DNA of 64,000 nucleotides from CAZWDO01 sp964632485 [NCBI: uncultured bacterium]. Lineage in GTDB: Bacteria; JAGOEH01. The notes beneath the pieces are model-generated. The model was not told where the DNA came from. It saw nothing but the letters and a program-made list of their open reading frames with translations, and ran no database searches. The stretch covers positions 112,942 through 176,941 of the forward strand of contig CAZWDO010000002.1 in NCBI GenBank assembly GCA_964632485.1, given 5' to 3'. Below are positions 1-8,829 of the stretch, piece after piece (position 1 is the first letter of the stretch; each line of letters starts with the position of its first letter). Both the position numbers and the translations under genes were made by a program.

Positions 1-1
1 T

Positions 2-2302
2 ATTTATTCGTATATGGGAAATAATCGTTTTGAGAGATGGAACATGGAATTGCCCGGTTTTTTTTACGGTTCGTTGGCGGTGGGGGATTTGAATGGCGAT
101 CGCCGAAATGATTTGATTTTTAATGGGTTTACTCCAAGCCAGTCAAGTAGTGCCGCTTATCCCCGCACGAAAGTATATCTTCAGGAAGAGAACCGGCAAT
201 GGCAGGAAGTAGTTAATCAGAATTGGCTGGATCCGCTGAATTTCCAATTAAGCAGCATTAAGCTTTTCGATTTCGATCTGGATGATGATTTGGATATTTT
301 TGTTACGGGAGCGGATGATCAATTTCAGGGGTATTCATATTTGTTGCGCAATGAATATCCCAGTTTTGTGTTGCAGCAAACCCTCCCGGGGGTTTTTGCC
401 GGTGACGTTTCGGTGATCGATTATGACCTGAACGGGTATCCGGATTTGGCGCTGACCGGGTACGATGGGCAGTCGGCTAAAGGGTATGCAGCGGTTTTTC
501 ATCACACGGGTACGGAATGGGAGGAGATTACCAATCTGACTTTGCCCCCGGTATTCTGGTCCTCCATTAAATGGCTCGATTTTGACGGTGATTCATGCTC
601 TGATCTGGTTGTAAGCGGTGTCGACATACAGGATCAAATCCATGAGCAACTTTTCAAAAATGCGCTTTTCAGCGATGATCGGGAGCTAACGCCTCCCCAA
701 CCTCCTACTCAGCTAAATCTACAAATCAGCCGGGATTCCGTCCGGTTCAGTTGGACCCCGGGCTGGGACCAGACATCGGGTCAAACTTCCGGATTGAATT
801 ATAGACTAACGGTTTTTGATGCGGCCAATCATACCATTTATCAAACATTAACGCCACTGCAGGGCGCTGATAGTCTGATGGTTCAGGGTTGGCCGGGAGG
901 TAGCTACCGGGTCGATATTACCGCGGTCAACAGCGCCGCTTTGCGTTCGCTTCCTCTATCCCAATCATTTTATATCGATATAGAAGCGCCGGTTTACACC
1001 TCTGGGAATCTTCCTGTCTTATTGGGAATTGGCGAATTCAGCGCTGTTTTGAATTTTCAGGATGTATCGGATCTGGATTCTTCCAATGCGCCGTTTTTTT
1101 ATCTGACTAATAGTACCGGAGATACAGTAGATTTGGAAGTTGCCGCGATTCAATCCTCCTATGTGGTAATTAATGGAACCGTGTCTGCGGATTTGCCGGA
1201 TGGCGAATATACACTTTACCTTCAAGGCCTGGGAGATACCCGGCACAATTCTATCGTTGAGCCCCAGGCGTTGCAAACTGTTCAGATCGACACCCGCAGG
1301 GGGAAGATTTTAAGTTATTATCCGGTTCATCAACAATCGCAAGTCTCCACCTTGACGCAAATTCGGTTGACGATCGATCGCCTGATTGATGTTGAAACCG
1401 TTAATTCGCAAACCCTGGTTTTACTGGATGCCCAAAATCAGTCGGTGAATAGCGATTATTATGTGACCTGGCAGGATACTTCTTCCATTATCACACTAAT
1501 CCCCTCGAATCGCCTCGAGAACGATTGCGATTATCTATCGCAAATTAGCGAAAATATTCGTGATACTCTGGGCAATCCGTTAGCGCAAACTACGATTATT
1601 CAGTTTCATACCAATAGCCTGGTTCAACCCTCGATGGGTTTGACAATTTTTGCCGCTGATTCTTCATATTCATTATATATCCCTCCTTTCGCCATCAACC
1701 AGGAAACCGAAATCAGCTTCAGCGAACTGAGTGATGCGCCAACCGATGCGCGTTTGAGCTGGCTGGTTGTGCCCTTTGAAATTAATCCCTCCCTGCAATT
1801 GGAAAATACGGGAGTTTTGACCTTTTTTCCGGAAAAAATCAACAATATCCAGGACCAATCCTCGCTCTTCCACTATGACAGCGCCACAAGCGCCTGGCAA
1901 CAGGTGGGTGGCAAGATGAATTCCAGTCGTTTCTCCGTACCACTGCAGGAAACCGGTATCTATGGACTGGCTAATACTACTTCTGCTGATTTTGATGTTA
2001 CCGACGGCGAAACTTTGGTTGTCAATCCCCGCGTCTTTAATGCGGCAATGGCGGGTCAAATCCCGCTGACAATTTCTTTTAACCTGGAAGAGGATGCTGC
2101 AGTGACTATTAAACTCTATGAAGTATCGGGACGGCTGGCGCGCCGGGTGATCGACCAGGTTTCCTATCCCCGCGGTAATCATTCGGTCTCCTGGGATGGA
2201 CGTACCAGTGAAGGCGATCGGGCGAAAGACGGCCTCTATATTGTTACTGTTCAAATCGGCAACCAATTGAAAAAAGAAACTTTGGTCATTGTGAACCCCT
2301 AA
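2..2302 (+). CDS. Secreted FG-GAP/Ig-like protein with FlgD-like C-terminal domain, 5' end cut by window
   Basis: The frame is open to the window edge, so the ATG at 14 is probably internal and the N-terminus lies outside. The first ~220 residues hold FG-GAP/VCBS-type Asp-rich calcium-loop repeats (DLNGDRRND, DFDLDDDLD, DYDLNGYPD, DFDGDSCSD). Fibronectin/Ig-like segments follow, including a Big_5-like stretch near residues 430-530 (YPVHQQSQVS...). The last ~85 residues form a FlgD-like Ig domain (VTIKLYEVSGRLARRV, then SWDGRTSEG, DGLYIV), a type of C-terminal domain common on secreted proteins of FCB-group bacteria and often linked to type IX-like sorting. It is most likely a surface or secreted adhesive protein. 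It sits 14 bases upstream of a second FG-GAP gene, suggesting one operon. The exact ligand cannot be told from the sequence. Confidence 0.75.
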   Translation: MYSYMGNNRFERWNMELPGFFYGSLAVGDLNGDRRNDLIFNGFTPSQSSSAAYPRTKVYLQEENRQWQEVVNQNWLDPLNFQLSSIKLFDFDLDDDLDIFVTGADDQFQGYSYLLRNEYPSFVLQQTLPGVFAGDVSVIDYDLNGYPDLALTGYDGQSAKGYAAVFHHTGTEWEEITNLTLPPVFWSSIKWLDFDGDSCSDLVVSGVDIQDQIHEQLFKNALFSDDRELTPPQPPTQLNLQISRDSVRFSWTPGWDQTSGQTSGLNYRLTVFDAANHTIYQTLTPLQGADSLMVQGWPGGSYRVDITAVNSAALRSLPLSQSFYIDIEAPVYTSGNLPVLLGIGEFSAVLNFQDVSDLDSSNAPFFYLTNSTGDTVDLEVAAIQSSYVVINGTVSADLPDGEYTLYLQGLGDTRHNSIVEPQALQTVQIDTRRGKILSYYPVHQQSQVSTLTQIRLTIDRLIDVETVNSQTLVLLDAQNQSVNSDYYVTWQDTSSIITLIPSNRLENDCDYLSQISENIRDTLGNPLAQTTIIQFHTNSLVQPSMGLTIFAADSSYSLYIPPFAINQETEISFSELSDAPTDARLSWLVVPFEINPSLQLENTGVLTFFPEKINNIQDQSSLFHYDSATSAWQQVGGKMNSSRFSVPLQETGIYGLANTTSADFDVTDGETLVVNPRVFNAAMAGQIPLTISFNLEEDAAVTIKLYEVSGRLARRVIDQVSYPRGNHSVSWDGRTSEGDRAKDGLYIVTVQIGNQLKKETLVIVNP

Positions 2303-2316
2303 ACGAGGAGACGAAT

Positions 2317-3780
2317 ATGCAGCGCTACTTTTGGTTAATTTTCTTTTTTTATTATACAGTTTGCTATGCTCAATTTATTGATATCAGCCAGAGAACCCCT
2401 TTTTGTCAATATGATTATAATACGACCGGCGTCAGTTGGAATAAAATTGATTGCAGTGTAAGTTGTCAGGTTTATCGACCTGATGTGGTGATCGCTACTT
2501 CAGAGGGAACAAATCCGGATATCAAGGTTTATCTGAATCTTACAAATCTGCCCGGTAGCGGCGATTCTTTGAGATTTTATTATATCGGCGATAAAATGCG
2601 CCCTCAGGGCACAAATATCCAGATTCAGACCGGAACAATCTGGAACCCTGTATTGCTTAATTTTGATAATAAAAGCTCACTGGATTTTTTTTACAACCAT
2701 GCTTTGGGACGGGTATTCGGTTACTCCACATCTTTTACAGGTTCTATTTACCTTGTGTCAACTCAAACCTATTTCCCCGGCCAGTTCAATACCGTTGTTA
2801 ATTGTTTTACAATTAATGATTTTGATAATGATAATCAGGCGGATATAATTGTTGGATTCCGTTATAATTTACATCAATATTATAAAAGCGCGAAACCGGG
2901 GAGCGCTCCTCTTAATATTTTTCAAGACCGCAAACTTTGCAATCAGATAATTATCCTGGATGTCAATAATGATCAATGGCAGGATCTATATTTTGTTAAT
3001 GAAGGACAACCCAATACCTGCTATATCAATCAGGGGGATTTACAATTTACCGAATCGGCTTGCGAACTGGGTATCGATGATCCCGGTATTTCTAAAAGCG
3101 CGGTAACCGCAGATTTCAACCGCGATGGCTGGGTGGATATCTTCGTGGCGAATTACGGGCGATCGCGCTTGTACATCAACCAGGGCGGCTTAGGATTCAA
3201 CGATGAGACCGAGGACTGGGGCCTTACCGAGGAGGGCACAGCCAATGCTGCCACAGTCGGTGATTATGATCGCGATGGATTTATCGATCTCTTTATCGCG
3301 CGCGGCACGCATCAGCAACCTATGGCTAATCTTCTTTATCACAATCGCCAGGGAAGCGGCTTCGAGGCGGTCACCGCGTCGGTGGTTACTCAACCGGTCG
3401 CCTTCAGTACCTGCGCGGCGTTTGCCGATTATAACGAAGACGGTGGACTTGATCTCTACGTAGGCAACTACGGACCCGATGAATTTTATCAGAACAGCGA
3501 CAACCTGACACCCTCCATCAAAGTCGTATTTAAAGGTGATCAAATCGGTGGGAATAATGTTTACGCTTTCCAGGCGGTATTGCGCTTAGAGACGCTGAGC
3601 GGCGATATCGTAGGCTATCGCCAGATCACCGCCGGCGCCGAACCCACTAATCAGACCATTTTCGGCGGCGTTGTTGCGGGGCAGGATTATCGTTTGAAAC
3701 TGTTTCATCCCCGGCTTACTGCTCCCTACGAACAAACCGTTTCTTCGGGCGCTACCCATACAATTAGCAATATCTATTAG
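2317..3780 (+). CDS. Exported FG-GAP/VCBS repeat protein
   Basis: Starts at an ATG with GAGGAG nine bases upstream and a clear Sec signal peptide (about residues 1-19, ending near CYA-Q). The mature part has at least five Asp/Asn-rich FG-GAP/VCBS calcium-binding loops: DFDNDNQAD, DVNNDQWQD, DFNRDGWVD, DYDRDGFID and DYNEDGGLD, spaced roughly 45-60 residues apart as in a beta-propeller related to ASPIC/UnbV proteins. The C-terminal ~90 residues resemble the ASPIC-type tail, but I would not insist on it. The gene lies directly downstream of another FG-GAP gene and 15 bases upstream of a membrane protein gene. It is probably a cell-surface or periplasmic binding protein, without a visible catalytic motif. 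Confidence 0.75.
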   Translation: MQRYFWLIFFFYYTVCYAQFIDISQRTPFCQYDYNTTGVSWNKIDCSVSCQVYRPDVVIATSEGTNPDIKVYLNLTNLPGSGDSLRFYYIGDKMRPQGTNIQIQTGTIWNPVLLNFDNKSSLDFFYNHALGRVFGYSTSFTGSIYLVSTQTYFPGQFNTVVNCFTINDFDNDNQADIIVGFRYNLHQYYKSAKPGSAPLNIFQDRKLCNQIIILDVNNDQWQDLYFVNEGQPNTCYINQGDLQFTESACELGIDDPGISKSAVTADFNRDGWVDIFVANYGRSRLYINQGGLGFNDETEDWGLTEEGTANAATVGDYDRDGFIDLFIARGTHQQPMANLLYHNRQGSGFEAVTASVVTQPVAFSTCAAFADYNEDGGLDLYVGNYGPDEFYQNSDNLTPSIKVVFKGDQIGGNNVYAFQAVLRLETLSGDIVGYRQITAGAEPTNQTIFGGVVAGQDYRLKLFHPRLTAPYEQTVSSGATHTISNIY

Positions 3781-3795
3781 AATTGACGGATAAAT

Positions 3796-5100
3796 ATGGA
3801 TTATTTACTGCATCTTCCTGCTTTAGTTAAGATACTGGTAATATTTATTTTGATTGTGATTACCAATCATTACCGTTTCCATCTGGGCTTAGCGGCTCTT
3901 GCCGGGGGCATTATGCTGGCGCTATGGCAAGGCCATTCGCCGGGATTGATTGGGTCTATTGTCTTCCATACCCTGTTTGATTGGAGTACCATTGGCCTGG
4001 TTTTAGTTTTAGCGGCAATTTTAGCCTTGAGCGCGGTGATGAAGGATAACGGCATCATGGAACAGATTGTAACGAGCTATCGCGGTTTTTTTCAGTCGGT
4101 GAAAATGACGCTGGTGACCTTGCCTATGATCATTGGACTACTGCCGATGCCAGGTGGAGCGATTTTTTCCGCGCCTCTAGTTGATAGTTTCGATCCGCAG
4201 CATAAACTCGATAATCGTGAAAAAGCGATTGTCAACTATTGGTTTCGCCACACCATCGAACTCTGGTGGCCCCTTTATCCGGCTTTTATTTTTACTATCG
4301 ACCTCACCCGTCTTGAAATCTGGCAATTGGTAGTGGTCAATCTCTGGATGACTCCGGTTTTTATTATAATCGGTATGCTATATATCCTGAAAAAACATGA
4401 TCTCAACCATCTCAATGAATTCAAACCCGCGCGCAAACAGTTCTTCCAGGCGGTCATGCCGATTTTTTTAATTGTGATTGTCTATTTTGTGGCTTTTATC
4501 GTTTGCCAGTTATTTCAGAGTATCGGTGAAACTATGATGGGTATAGCCATTTTCGCCGAGTTTAAACGTTATGTTCCCATCCTGCTTGGACTTTTGATCA
4601 GCTTGTTCTTGCTCTTTAAACGTTATTCCAAAGCGCATTGGTATCGTTATTTTTATTCAAAAAATATTGGAATGCTGATCGGCACTATAGCGGGAATTAA
4701 AATTTTTGCCGGTATTATCGACCAAACTCATCTGGCTGGTTTGATCACCGCTGAATTTCAAGCCCTCCATATTCCGTTACTCAGCATTATCATGCTGCTG
4801 CCCTTCATCACGGGTTTGGTAACCGGAGTCGGATTCGCCTACGTAGGGATCAGTTTTCCTATTATTCTGGCGTTGCTGCCGGCTGGGTTGCCGATACTTA
4901 AATTCATCAGCTACATCATGCTGGCCGGTGTTTTCGGCTATGCGGGAATGATGATATCGCCCATGCATATTTGCATGGTTGTCACCGCTGATTATTTCAA
5001 ATCCTCATTATGGGGCATTTTGAAAACAATTATTCCCATGACGCTGATCGCCGTTATTGTGGGAATTTTATATTTTTTGCTTTTGGGAGTAATTGCCTGA
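3796..5100 (+). CDS. DUF401-family integral membrane protein
   Basis: 434 residues with about ten to twelve hydrophobic segments spread over the whole length, starting at residue 5. The segment around residues 110-135 carries the signature LLPMPGGAIFSAPLV, which is characteristic of the DUF401 family of GntP/CitT-like permeases. A second half-repeat with TGLVTGVGFAYVGISFP lies near residue 335. By family knowledge these are secondary transporters of unknown substrate found in archaea, Thermotogae and scattered anaerobes. The gene follows the FG-GAP gene by 15 bases, so co-transcription is likely. A 100-base gap with a small hairpin and no clear U-tract separates it from the next gene. The family assignment is fairly secure; substrate unknown. 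Confidence 0.75.
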   Translation: MDYLLHLPALVKILVIFILIVITNHYRFHLGLAALAGGIMLALWQGHSPGLIGSIVFHTLFDWSTIGLVLVLAAILALSAVMKDNGIMEQIVTSYRGFFQSVKMTLVTLPMIIGLLPMPGGAIFSAPLVDSFDPQHKLDNREKAIVNYWFRHTIELWWPLYPAFIFTIDLTRLEIWQLVVVNLWMTPVFIIIGMLYILKKHDLNHLNEFKPARKQFFQAVMPIFLIVIVYFVAFIVCQLFQSIGETMMGIAIFAEFKRYVPILLGLLISLFLLFKRYSKAHWYRYFYSKNIGMLIGTIAGIKIFAGIIDQTHLAGLITAEFQALHIPLLSIIMLLPFITGLVTGVGFAYVGISFPIILALLPAGLPILKFISYIMLAGVFGYAGMMISPMHICMVVTADYFKSSLWGILKTIIPMTLIAVIVGILYFLLLGVIA

Positions 5101-5202
5101 TAATAAATAAAGTTGCCATCTCATAAATGAGAGAAGGGTAACTGGTTGTCGGCGTGAATAGTTAAATAATGATTGTCCCACTAAGAACTTTAAACCGGAA
5201 TA

Positions 5203-7278
5203 TTGAATGTGAATGATCCCGCCCGGATTTTAATTGTTGAAGACAATATCATCATCGCATTAGAGATGGAACTCCAATTAAATAAAAAAGGGTATCAGGT
5301 GGTAGCTATCGCTTCCAAAGGCGAAATTGCTTTGCAATTGGCGCATGAAAAACGACCTGATATTGTGATTATGGATATTGCGCTTGATGGATACATGAAC
5401 GGTGTAGAAACTGCTTCCCGTTTGAAACGTGAATTGAAACTGCCTGTCATATTCATTACCGGGCATAATGATCACAGCCTGCTTAAAAATTTGCGCGAAT
5501 TGGAACCCGCCGGGTATTTGCTGAAACCGGTTGACTATTTTGAGCTCTTCCAAATAATAGAAATTGCCTTGTACCGACATCAGATGGAGCTGCAGCGCAA
5601 TATGAGCATTCAGTGGATGGAGGCTCAATTGGAACTCTATAAAATGGGCGATCAGCCGACAACCACTATAATGAAATATACTTTAGATAAGATTATCCAA
5701 TTGACGAATAGCCAATTGGGTTGGGTTGCCCTTGTAGATATGCAAAAAGAGCAGATGGAAATTATTTTATTTTCCAAAAAAGGGTTGGCTTCCAATTTAA
5801 CTGAAGAAAAACTGCCGGAATGGGTGGTCAATTTATATTATTGGAAAGAAGCTGTTCGTTTTGAAAAACCATTCATTATTAATAAGCAACATCGTCCCTT
5901 TATTGATCAATCGGAAGGTACCGCAAGACCGTTCTCCAATATTATGATCTTACCTCTTAAAGAAAGTGAAGATGCTCAGCTTGTTGTAACTGTGGCTGAT
6001 GAAAAACGAGAGTACACGGATTTGGATCTACAACAGGTCAGAGTTCTTCTCAATGCAATGTGGGCAATTGTGCAGCAGTACCGCTCCAATAAAGCGTTGC
6101 GGAAAAGCGAAGAGCAGTTTCGGAAATATTTTGAGCTCCCTCTGGTGGGTATTGCTATGATCTCCAATGATAGCCAATGGAGGGATTGCAATCAAAAACT
6201 ATGTGATATGTTGGGGTATCAGCGAGAGAGCCTTTTGAGAAAAACATGGTTCGAAGTAACTCCCAGTGAGGATAGGGAAGATGAGGAAAAATGGTTAAAA
6301 AAAGTCATGTCCTGTGAAAACGAGTCAGTTACCTGGGAAAAACGGTACCTTCGTTCCGATGGTTCCTTTCTTTTTGCTGAGGTTTCGATGATTGCTTTCA
6401 AGCAGCCATCAGGAAATATCGATTACTGTTTAGCTGTAATTCAGGATATTACCGAACGAAACGAAGCGCAACAAAAAGATCGTCTTCATGAGCAGCAACT
6501 GATCCAAACGGATAAAATGAAATCCCTTGGGGTTCTGATTGCCGGAATCGCCCATGAAATTAATAATCCCAATAACTATATTCTCATCAATGCCAAGCTA
6601 TTGCTTCGTTTCTGGCAACACTATAAGGAAACAATCGTAAACAACCTGGCAGCAGTGGAAACTTCCATCATGAGCATTCCCAGCGATCAATTCCTGCATG
6701 AATTTGATAAACTTTTTCAGGGGATTGTCGATGGATCACAGCGTATTAAAAATATAGTCCAGGGATTGAGCGATTTTTCAAGACCCGATATGGGAAAATG
6801 GGATCAACTGCTGGATGTGAATACCGTCATCCAGTCGGCCTGTACGATTTTAGAGCCTTTGATTCATAAGAGTTGTAAAACGCTTCAAATGGAACTAAGT
6901 CCTGACTTGCCATCCCTTAAGGGAAACTTTCAGCAGTTGGAGCAGGTGATTATTAATTTGTTAACCAATGCCTGTCAATCGTTTACTGCCAACCCTGGAA
7001 CCATTCGCATTCAAAGCCGCTTGAACGCAAAATACTCTCAAATTGAAATCGAAATCAGGGATAATGGCATGGGGATGAGTGAAGAACAACTTAAACATAT
7101 TTTTGATCCTTTTTTTACAACCCGGTTAGAAATTGGTGGAACCGGATTGGGTATGGCTATTTCCTTTAATATTATTAAAAAATTTAATGGACAAATCCGT
7201 TACCATAGCCAACCTGCTCAGGGTACACAGGCATTGCTGGTTTTACCTTTTAACATACCTACAACTGCTTTAAATTAA
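5203..7278 (+). CDS. Hybrid sensor kinase: REC-GAF-PAS-HisKA-HATPase
   Basis: The N-terminal receiver domain (residues ~7-125) has the acidic pair at 13-14, phospho-acceptor Asp58 (IVIMDIALDG), a Thr (FITGHN) and a Lys (LLKPVD). A GAF-like region follows (~145-295), then a PAS/PAC domain (~305-430), the kinase H-box (GIAHEINNPNNY) and an HATPase_c domain with N-box (LLTNACQSF), G1 (DNGMGMS) and G2 (GGTGLGMAIS). No transmembrane segment is seen, so it is a cytoplasmic kinase taking input from a partner that phosphorylates its receiver. TTG at 5203 and GTG at 5209 are both possible starts; the ribosome site is weak. It heads a cluster with a receiver-phosphatase and a hybrid kinase, suggesting one relay. 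Confidence 0.85.
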   Translation: MNVNDPARILIVEDNIIIALEMELQLNKKGYQVVAIASKGEIALQLAHEKRPDIVIMDIALDGYMNGVETASRLKRELKLPVIFITGHNDHSLLKNLRELEPAGYLLKPVDYFELFQIIEIALYRHQMELQRNMSIQWMEAQLELYKMGDQPTTTIMKYTLDKIIQLTNSQLGWVALVDMQKEQMEIILFSKKGLASNLTEEKLPEWVVNLYYWKEAVRFEKPFIINKQHRPFIDQSEGTARPFSNIMILPLKESEDAQLVVTVADEKREYTDLDLQQVRVLLNAMWAIVQQYRSNKALRKSEEQFRKYFELPLVGIAMISNDSQWRDCNQKLCDMLGYQRESLLRKTWFEVTPSEDREDEEKWLKKVMSCENESVTWEKRYLRSDGSFLFAEVSMIAFKQPSGNIDYCLAVIQDITERNEAQQKDRLHEQQLIQTDKMKSLGVLIAGIAHEINNPNNYILINAKLLLRFWQHYKETIVNNLAAVETSIMSIPSDQFLHEFDKLFQGIVDGSQRIKNIVQGLSDFSRPDMGKWDQLLDVNTVIQSACTILEPLIHKSCKTLQMELSPDLPSLKGNFQQLEQVIINLLTNACQSFTANPGTIRIQSRLNAKYSQIEIEIRDNGMGMSEEQLKHIFDPFFTTRLEIGGTGLGMAISFNIIKKFNGQIRYHSQPAQGTQALLVLPFNIPTTALN

Positions 7279-7281
7279 CAT

Positions 7282-7314
7282 GAAGGGAATCCTTGAATCG
7301 AAACCCTTCTTTTT
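7282..7314 (+). terminator. Probable intrinsic terminator after the 5.2-7.3 kb kinase
   Basis: A GAAGGG/CCCTTC stem (7282-7287 with 7304-7309) with a 16-base loop is followed by TTTTT. The position just after the stop codon fits a rho-independent terminator, though the stem is short. Confidence 0.5.
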
Positions 7315-7414
7315 CAGCGAGAGATGGTGAGTTTTGTATTATTTAATAGATACTTTCCAAATTTGGTTATAAAATGCCATTTTCTGGTTAAAAATATTCT
7401 TAAGGAGATTGATA

Positions 7415-8653
7415 ATGGATCAAAAACGAATTTTAGTTGTAGAGGATGAGGCTAATCTCGCGAATAGCATTAAGCTCTTGCTGACGATGGAAAATTATCA
7501 GGTGGATTGGGCGCCGGACGGTAAAAAAGGACAGGAACTTATTCGTTTAAACTCTTATGATTTAGTAATTAGTGATATGGTTATGCCGAAAGTTGGAGGA
7601 ATGGAACTGATTCGCTGGTTTAAAGAGAATCGGATAGAAGTTCCAATTTTAGTTATAACCGGTTATGGCGATAAAACCATGTTGTTGGAAATGATGGAAA
7701 TGGGATACTCCAACTATTTAGATAAACCTTTTGATGATGAACTGTTAATTCAAAAAGTGAATGCGATATTTAAACGAGAAGAAAAGAAAAAACTGGATAT
7801 GGAACTTATTAAAGAAAAATTTGAGCAGACACATACTCAGCTAAACCAGGAATTGGAACGGTATCAGATCGATTATCAACATCTTTTTCAACAATTGCTG
7901 GAAGCGCAGTTTGAGTATGAAGAGCTGATGACGCCGAAGGATACAAAATGTCCGCTGGCATATCATTATAAAAAGCGGATGGTAGCCCGCCTCGGCGGTG
8001 ATTGTTTTTTCATCCATCCGACCCAAAATGGGTGCGATTTGTTGATTGCTGATGTCGCGGGTCATGATATGAGCGCATCCTTTCATACACTTATCGTTAA
8101 AACCCTGTTTGAGATCAATGTCCGTCTGGGAAATAAAGGGTTTCGTTTTTTTAATCATTTGAATCAACATTTAATCCAAAACGGCAAAAGCCCCCGGATG
8201 ATCACGGCCCAAATGTTTCAATTCAATTTTAATACCCATCAGGTCCAGATTACAACTGCCGGCCACCCTTATGCTATTTTAATCAAACCCGGTTCAAAAA
8301 TGCCTGAGTTTGTTGAATTGGTCGGAAGTGTTTTAGGGATTTTTGATGATGTATCATTCGATAGTCATTCATTAATTATTCAACCCGGGTATCGCTTTAT
8401 CTTCTATTCGGATGGTATTATCGAAATGAGCCGCCAGGATCCAGATAGCTCTGCAAGTATAAAACTGGGGCCGGAGGGATTGATATCGATTTTGAAGGAC
8501 AAGATTCATTTACCTCTTGAAGAGATGATCGATCAATTATGGGTAGATTTGTATCAGTTTTCCAACGGACACTATGAGGACGATTGCCTGTTAGTAGGTG
8601 TTGAAGTCCCACTAATGGACACGTTGGGCGTTTTTAGAGGGAATCTTTCGTAA
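7415..8653 (+). CDS. Response regulator with PP2C/SpoIIE-type serine phosphatase output
   Basis: The receiver domain spans residues 4-120 with acidic residues at 10-11, phospho-acceptor Asp54 (LVISDMVMPK), Thr (VITGYG) and Lys (LDKPFD). A coiled-coil linker (~125-180, Glu/Gln rich) leads to a SpoIIE/RsbU-like PP2C domain with metal-binding motifs GGDCFF, DVAGHDMSA, YSDGIIE and DDCLLVGVE. The family dephosphorylates anti-sigma-factor antagonists or similar targets. An AAGGAG at 7402-7407 with proper spacing selects the ATG at 7415 over the TTG two codons earlier. The gene lies between two kinases that could phosphorylate it. No anti-sigma or antagonist partner is seen in this window, so the target is unknown. 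Confidence 0.9.
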   Translation: MDQKRILVVEDEANLANSIKLLLTMENYQVDWAPDGKKGQELIRLNSYDLVISDMVMPKVGGMELIRWFKENRIEVPILVITGYGDKTMLLEMMEMGYSNYLDKPFDDELLIQKVNAIFKREEKKKLDMELIKEKFEQTHTQLNQELERYQIDYQHLFQQLLEAQFEYEELMTPKDTKCPLAYHYKKRMVARLGGDCFFIHPTQNGCDLLIADVAGHDMSASFHTLIVKTLFEINVRLGNKGFRFFNHLNQHLIQNGKSPRMITAQMFQFNFNTHQVQITTAGHPYAILIKPGSKMPEFVELVGSVLGIFDDVSFDSHSLIIQPGYRFIFYSDGIIEMSRQDPDSSASIKLGPEGLISILKDKIHLPLEEMIDQLWVDLYQFSNGHYEDDCLLVGVEVPLMDTLGVFRGNLS

Positions 8654-8730
8654 AGTATAACTAATTTAGTTCTATGTTTCAGGTATTAGAATGAATTATT
8701 AATCGAATTTTAAATAAAGATATAAAAAAC

Positions 8731-8759
8731 TTGACAAATAAAGAATTTCAATTTATTAT
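8731..8759 (+). promoter_or_regulatory. Sigma70-type promoter for the 8.8-kb hybrid kinase
   Basis: Perfect TTGACA (8731-8736), a 17-base spacer and TATTAT (8754-8759). The predicted transcript starts near 8766, about 64 bases before the ATG at 8830. Confidence 0.7.
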
Positions 8760-8829
8760 AAAAATATGGAAGAAAATTTGAAAGCTGTCGATATCTATTT
8801 TTAAATGAAATTTTAAATTTGGGAAGCGT

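Noticed and set aside
1673-2266. 197-codon minus-strand frame inside the first FG-GAP gene
   Set aside because: It is fully covered by a convincing plus-strand gene with a FlgD-like domain; no ribosome site or promoter.
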